Shown in pieces: positions 35,292 through 64,000 of a DNA stretch of 64,000 bases. Under the pieces are notes generated by a model, which saw only the letters and a program-made list of their open reading frames with translations, made no database searches and was not told the DNA's origin. The DNA is from Chromobotia macracanthus (taxonomy: Eukaryota > Chordata > Actinopteri > Cypriniformes > Botiidae). Each line of letters begins with the position of its first letter. The stretch's first letter is position 1. A program made the translations under genes and the position numbers. Where the stretch lies: the NCBI GenBank assembly GCA_036877525.1, contig JAZGTH010000002.1:8602501-8666500 (forward strand), in the 5' to 3' direction.

Positions 35292-36029
35292 TGAATGCTG
35301 GGAAATATTTGTTACTGTCTTTGTGTAGATATCGCTTGTTGCATTTGGGAATATTTATTATGAGCAGCATGGAATCCGCATATGCAGATTTCTACAAAAA
35401 GGTCTACAAATCATGTGTCTATTAAATATGTTGGCTAATTGTTGTGCTTGGCTAATAAATTGTGCTAGGACTGAAGTTCTTTTAACTCAGTTTAACACAT
35501 TGCACCATGTTTGAAATCAATTTAATCCATTTAAAATCAGCAATGGAAAGGTGCAAAATGTGCCTGCAGATGTCTGGACCTAATTATGAGTTCCTGACTA
35601 CAGAATTCAAAATCTTCTTCTGATGGGCCCTTCTGCTGCTGGCCTTGCCGCACTGCTCATTACAGCTTAACTTCATTTAGAGCTCATTAAATAAAACCAA
35701 AATGAAATCCTAATTAACTTGAACTCAGTCTAAATGGAAAACAGTGAACACCCAGGGACTCTAAACTTTATGACTGTCATTAATTCTGTTAAGGCTTCTC
35801 TTTATCAGCTATAACCAATGATAGTGCTTTATTGTTTAACTGCTGTGTGTATGTGCATGCTTGTGCTCTTGGATTTATATGTGGAGGATATGTCTCTGCA
35901 GTTTAAATGAGAAGATTGCTTCAGTTACTTTGTCTGGATGAAGGAAGACTTCAGAAGATGAAGAGCAGGGACCTCTATTTTTTAAAAGAGAAGCATTCCA
36001 GAGAGATATAGCACTCATAACACACCTGC

Positions 36030-36165
36030 AGCTCAATACACAGGCATAATCAATCATGAGAAATGGAACTTGAGCCATACTCGAACCTATGAAGTCCACA
36101 TGAGCACCATGGCATAACATGTTGCAGTATGTACCCTAACCACAAAGCCATGCTCAGCCTACTGA
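36030..36165 (-). repeat. tRNA-like SINE head
   Basis: The minus strand carries an A-box-like TGTGGTTAGGGTAC and a B-box-like AGGTTCGAGTAT at tRNA-like spacing, but no intact cloverleaf, so it is a SINE fragment rather than a tRNA gene. Confidence 0.5.
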
Positions 36166-39100
36166 TCCATTTTTTTACTTATTAATGGAACACTATTATC
36201 ATGACTCATTTGCATTCATCATTGGTCTTTCGGTTCCAAGCATAAAATACAAAATTCACAAGTCAGCTATGATCACATTAGCAGCAACTATTTTTGTTCA
36301 GAATCTGTGAAATGCTTAAAATAGGAGAATGTTTGCATTGGTCAATGTAAGAGTGAGTGTTCTGGTGTAAAACGTGGCTGATTGGCCAGACAATTTCCCT
36401 GTCCCATCTGCTCCTGCTGTCCGACTCAGACCCTGATGAGTCGTAACCTCCCCCTCCTTCCCAGACCAAACATCCATCAGCCAAACTGCCACTCAGAGCC
36501 TGGGGTGGGGGAGAGAAATGATAATAGTGTCTTTGCCATCTTCCTGCCACCTGCTGTGCAATTTTTAATAACTGAAAGCACACAGTCACACTGTTCCCTT
36601 ACACACAGACAGATTTATTTTAAATGAGCTTATTGTAGGTTTACAATGATTTAAAGAAAAGCTTGCAGTTTCAGCGCTCACAGCACACATTAATGACCCT
36701 CGGTTAGAATCAGCGCTAGACAGACCTAGCAAGGTCCAGACTAATCTCACACAGACACTTACCCGTGAGTCCCTGGAGAGTGGGCCGGCTCTGATAAGGT
36801 CTGCTAGAGTCAATTTACTATTCCTCATCACCACACACACACACACACATACATGCATTCACTTTGGTCAGCATGTAAAGACTCAGCTGGTTCTCAGAGG
36901 GCACATGTCACAAATGACTAACGTATCCCATAATGCCATCTGTTTCCGATATCCCAGAAGGCCTCCAGCCAATCAGAAGCACAGGGTCACCTAAGAAACA
37001 CCTGACTGACATTACAGGACTGGCTGTTACCATAGTAATGGGCCTAGCTAGAATGGGTGGGCTCCTGAGGGATCCAACTCCAAGACACATTGTTTCAGAG
37101 GTCACGTGTGTATTGTGCGCAGATATTGGGTTGTGTGTATAGCTGTTGGTCAAGATGCTTAGCAAGTTTGTCTAAATAAATGTATATGTGTGAGGGTCTG
37201 TCTGGTCCATTGTCTCTGGCTGTGCAGGGGTGACATTAATTGTCTCACTTCTCCTCATTTTCCTGCTCAACAGAGCGGAGAGAGGGATAGAGAGAGAGGG
37301 GCTAAAACAATGGAGAAAAAGATTCAGAGGACCAAAAGAAAAGACAAAGAAACTGAACAGAAAGTAAATAAGATAAATGGTATTTATGCCGTGCTATTCT
37401 TTCTCTTAAACCACATTAAATCTAATCAAATATCTTTAGAGAAAAGCAGTATTTAAAAGCAGCAGTAATGGTTTTAAATGTCAGGCTCTAAGATTTAGGG
37501 TCTAAACAGTTCTTTGCGGTGAAGTGCTCAGGTCAGTGAAAAAAATTGTTCTCCACAAGGGATTTTTCCGCTGTTTGTCACTGACAGAAACACATTAAGA
37601 CAGACAGCTGAATGTCACCCTCACACACAGCTCTAGCACCAGCTTGAAGGAAGTGATGTCATCAACAAAGGGGGTTGTTTTTATATGGCTCAGAATATCA
37701 GATGTGCTATAATTCACTCTGATAGTTACCTTGTGAGAGATGTTGCATTTGATCTATTAGGAGTCTCTGCTGTTTTCCCCTCAGTGGTGTTTTTTTGCTA
37801 GATTTATGAATGTATCCATGTGAGCAGCAGTTATTTACAGCTGGTGGTCACCATTCTGCACCCAGAGAGGGGCGGGGCTATTGAAGGATGTGGGGCTAAA
37901 TGGACTCACAATGGGTATATTTGGAATGGAATACTAGTTTACTAAAAACTGTGCAATATATAGTGTAAACTTACTGCTATTTTGTGTGAAAAAGCCCCTT
38001 TACAACAATAAACCTTACAATCAGTTTTATGCTTCATTGCTTTCACATAATATCATGTTTAATTTATCATCTTAGAAATATAACGTATATATCATTTTGT
38101 ATGAATGTTTTAACTCATAGTAGTCTGAACTATGAGTAGCAAATGGAAGAGTGCATTGCTTTGGGGGTATAGGTCATCTGTGTATTATTTGCATAATAAA
38201 ACATGTGTACTTTGCACAGTATGAATACTATATTTTGCTAAAGGAATAAGCGTTGCATAGCATTAGCTCTATTATACACTTTACTGAAAAGTACATTTTT
38301 TCAAGTTCAGCTTTTTATTGAGAGATCATGAAATTGAACAGGCATCTTATTCATTTTTAATGATGGATGATGTATGGAGAATTATGGATCGTTCTATTTA
38401 TGTGGTTAGTGCATTTTGGTGTGATTGTTAATCTATTAGGCCTGTTCACAAAGTTGTGACATTATGACATTAGAGTGAATAACATGAATGAAAAATAAAC
38501 AGATGATCTTTTGTGACTCTATCCAGAAATGGCAGGACTGACTGCAGTGAGAAAGTGAGATGCTTTTGGCATTCACATTACTGTGGAATAATTGTGGTTA
38601 TATAGCTGAATGAAGAACAAGAGTCTTTTATTTATGTGAAAAGTGTAAAGGAATCCTTTATTTATATTGCTTTGGTCTCTGTTCACAAAACAAGCTCTTA
38701 AACCTCCTTACACACACACACACCATTCCCACGAAACTACACTTTTCAGCAGTTTTGGTGATCACTGAAGTAAAGAATTTGAGTGGGTACAGTGGAAGAA
38801 AATACTTGCTCTCACGGACACAAAACACACTTTTGAATGCACAACACAAACTGTACAAACACAACACATTTGAACCTTCAATCTTCATTTCCAGTTCTTT
38901 TCCCTCATTCAGTATTGACTGCTACATTCTATGAAACGGTAACTGCTAAGCACATTTAGCTTAACATTAAAATTTCAAATGTATGTTTGACAATGCAAGA
39001 CGTGTCATATTTATTTAAAGATTACCTAAAAATAACTAGAAAGTAATGCAGATTGTAAGTAGTAACTAGAGGATTCTATGACTTTCATTGTTTTCCTACC

Positions 39101-39480
39101 AGGCTATTAACACTTAACAACACCCTAAACCTAACCTTACTCCCAAACCTAACCCTCCCACAAACCTGCGGACATTAATAGATTTGAATTAAAAGTTGGC
39201 CGATTTATGAGCAGTTTAAATAATGAAGGCCAAATAAATGCGCTGTAGCCGATTTGTAAACATATTTCATTGTACTTGTAACATTTTCAAAACGTACCCT
39301 TCACTAACCAAACGTGTACACACACAGATCTGCATCTCTGAGGTGAGATTAACTCTATCAGATAAAGTTGATAAATCGAAACTAATGTGTTATATAAATG
39401 TAACACGTTAAACACATTTGATGTATTGAAACAGGCAGTTTAGGATGCAAACGTCGCGCTTCTTTTGACAGGTTCCCTCC

Positions 39481-39826
39481 TGTGCTTTTCCTCAGATGGT
39501 ACAGTCCATTTAAAAAGCCGCTGGGAGTCACTGCGTGCGATCATCTCTCTCCACTCGAGCGCGCGGCGGAAAGGTTCACGCGCGTTGAGAAGCGCGCCGT
39601 GTTGTTCCCTCCAAAGTCTCTCCACCTGATCGGTGCTCTCTCTGACAGAAACATACAGGCATCAGACACCATGGAACTCTAAATACACCGACTCGTCTAG
39701 TGTATATCGATCAATTGATCGAAAATGAAATAGACAGAATGGGTTTTAGTGTCTTTATGAAGCGGCAATCAACATGACGCGCTCCGTGGCTTCCGTGGAT
39801 TCTCCCCGCAGGCGAAGATCTGGAGA
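39481..39826 (+). promoter_or_regulatory. kazn: kazn 5' region: CpG-rich patch and leader
   Basis: A local CpG-rich stretch (GAGCGCGCGGCGG near 39556, CGCGCGTTGAGAAGCGCGCC near 39580) precedes the kazn start codon. TTCTCCCCGCAG at 39800-39811 resembles a splice acceptor, so the start codon may be in a second exon 15 nt downstream. The transcription start is not determined. Confidence 0.5.
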
Positions 39827-63348
<23,522 letters not shown>

Positions 63349-64000
63349 GTGAGAGACACATCAGAAGCACATTCTAAGATATTCTGAAACCACTTAATAT
63401 GTCTTAACATATTGGATAATAATAAACTCCAAATTTTTAAACCTATATTTTTCCAAGGATAGTTACAAAAACTATTGTTAACTATCCAAATTAAGTTCGA
63501 GTTAATGTAAGTTAAGTCTCAGTCCCTTACAGAGCAAAGGCTAACTTTTTATTCACATCCTGTTAGGCATCCTGTTAATTTTCTTGCCATTGTGTAAATA
63601 ATCAAGCTATAATTAATAAAGTTGCAAGCTTGAGTGCCTGTATTTGACCAGAACCAACTTCTGTAAGTCTGCTATGCCCTTTTATAGAAACACTTCCATA
63701 AATTACAACACAGGCATATATTTATGTTTTACAGTTACAGGGTTTAAAAATAACAGCATATACCAGGAATAATCCTTTAAACCTTCAAGCAGACGCTCAT
63801 TTCGCTGATATTTGTTTATGTGTGTGCTCAAATGTCCTCACAAGTATAGGAATACCAATAAATGTTGACCATGTGGGGACATTTTTTGGATCCATGAGAA
63901 AAAAAGCTTTTACATCATACAGAATAATCTTTCTTGAAGATCTACAATAGCAGAAAGCTTTCTGTAATAGTTTAGTAGTTTGGTTTTGGTTTATTACAGT
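63349..64000 (+). other. kazn intron 11 (partial)
   Basis: AT-rich. About 63820-63905 holds GTCCTCACAAGTATAGGAAT and GTGGGGACATTTTTT, an end fragment of the (CA)n-tipped repeat family. No exon is seen before the window ends. Confidence 0.6.

Larger units (their letters stand above)
30879..39480. other. intergenic region between the divergent pdpn and kazn genes
   Basis: 8.6 kb with both promoters at its ends. It contains CTCF-like motifs (31925, 33534, 33591), a GT microsatellite (33923-33952), a hairpin at 34908-34943, a TIR element at 35015-35291 and a minus-strand SINE head at 36030-36165. Near 39115-39165 is a CCTAAACCTAACC-type stretch resembling the A/T-rich end of a common fish repeat. 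No gene is recognised. Confidence 0.6.

Noticed and set aside
36030..36165. Possible tRNA gene on the minus strand
   Set aside because: A- and B-box-like words are present but no cloverleaf forms; a SINE head is the better reading.
39110..39170. Telomere-like CCCTAAACCTAACC stretch
   Set aside because: Irregular and short; similar words occur within the CA-tipped repeat family, so it is not an interstitial telomere array.

Overview
The window is vertebrate nuclear DNA, most likely from a cyprinid-type teleost. The evidence is spliced genes with GT/AG junctions, compact introns, AT-rich spacers, many (CA)n/(GT)n tracts, tRNA-derived SINE copies with the teleost tail TTGGATAAAAGCGTCTGCC, and a Tc1/mariner deletion derivative. 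There are no prokaryotic genes. The species cannot be read from the sequence, and gene names rest on recognising protein families from memory.

Four genes are supported. (1) 487-8150, minus: the first four coding exons of a RimK-like ATP-grasp ligase (N-acetylaspartylglutamate synthetase, rimkla/rimklb type). Its CpG-rich promoter with four CCAAT boxes lies at about 8.5-9.2 kb, and the 3' part runs off the left edge. (2) 12352-16941, minus: the giant zinc-finger exon of prdm2 (eight C2H2 fingers grouped 3+3+2). A candidate 5' leader exon is at about 18.6 kb, and no PR-domain exon could be found. (3) 23356-30878, minus: a complete four-exon podoplanin gene (pdpn). (4) 39827 to beyond the right edge, plus: kazrin (kazn), with eleven coding exons seen. 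One exon is a probable cassette. Exon 9 either ends the short isoform or is spliced on to the exons leading to the SAM domains.

The pdpn-prdm2 order and strand match the mammalian arrangement on human 1p36. kazn lies on the other side of pdpn, facing away from it, and a rimkl gene sits beyond prdm2. The four genes do not form a pathway; the grouping is conserved synteny.

The rest is intron and spacer with repeats. These include a 0.5-kb Tc1-like remnant abutting the pdpn exon 2 donor, a three-copy short-TIR element family, SINE fragments, a (CA)n-tipped repeat family and long dinucleotide tracts. The most striking non-coding signal is a perfect 70-bp palindrome at 62503-62572 that contains the polypyrimidine tract of a kazn splice acceptor. 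Other points to check are the apparently PR-less prdm2, a microsatellite acting as the pyrimidine tract of kazn exon 4, a possible kazn cassette exon, and CTCF-like motifs at gene boundaries.
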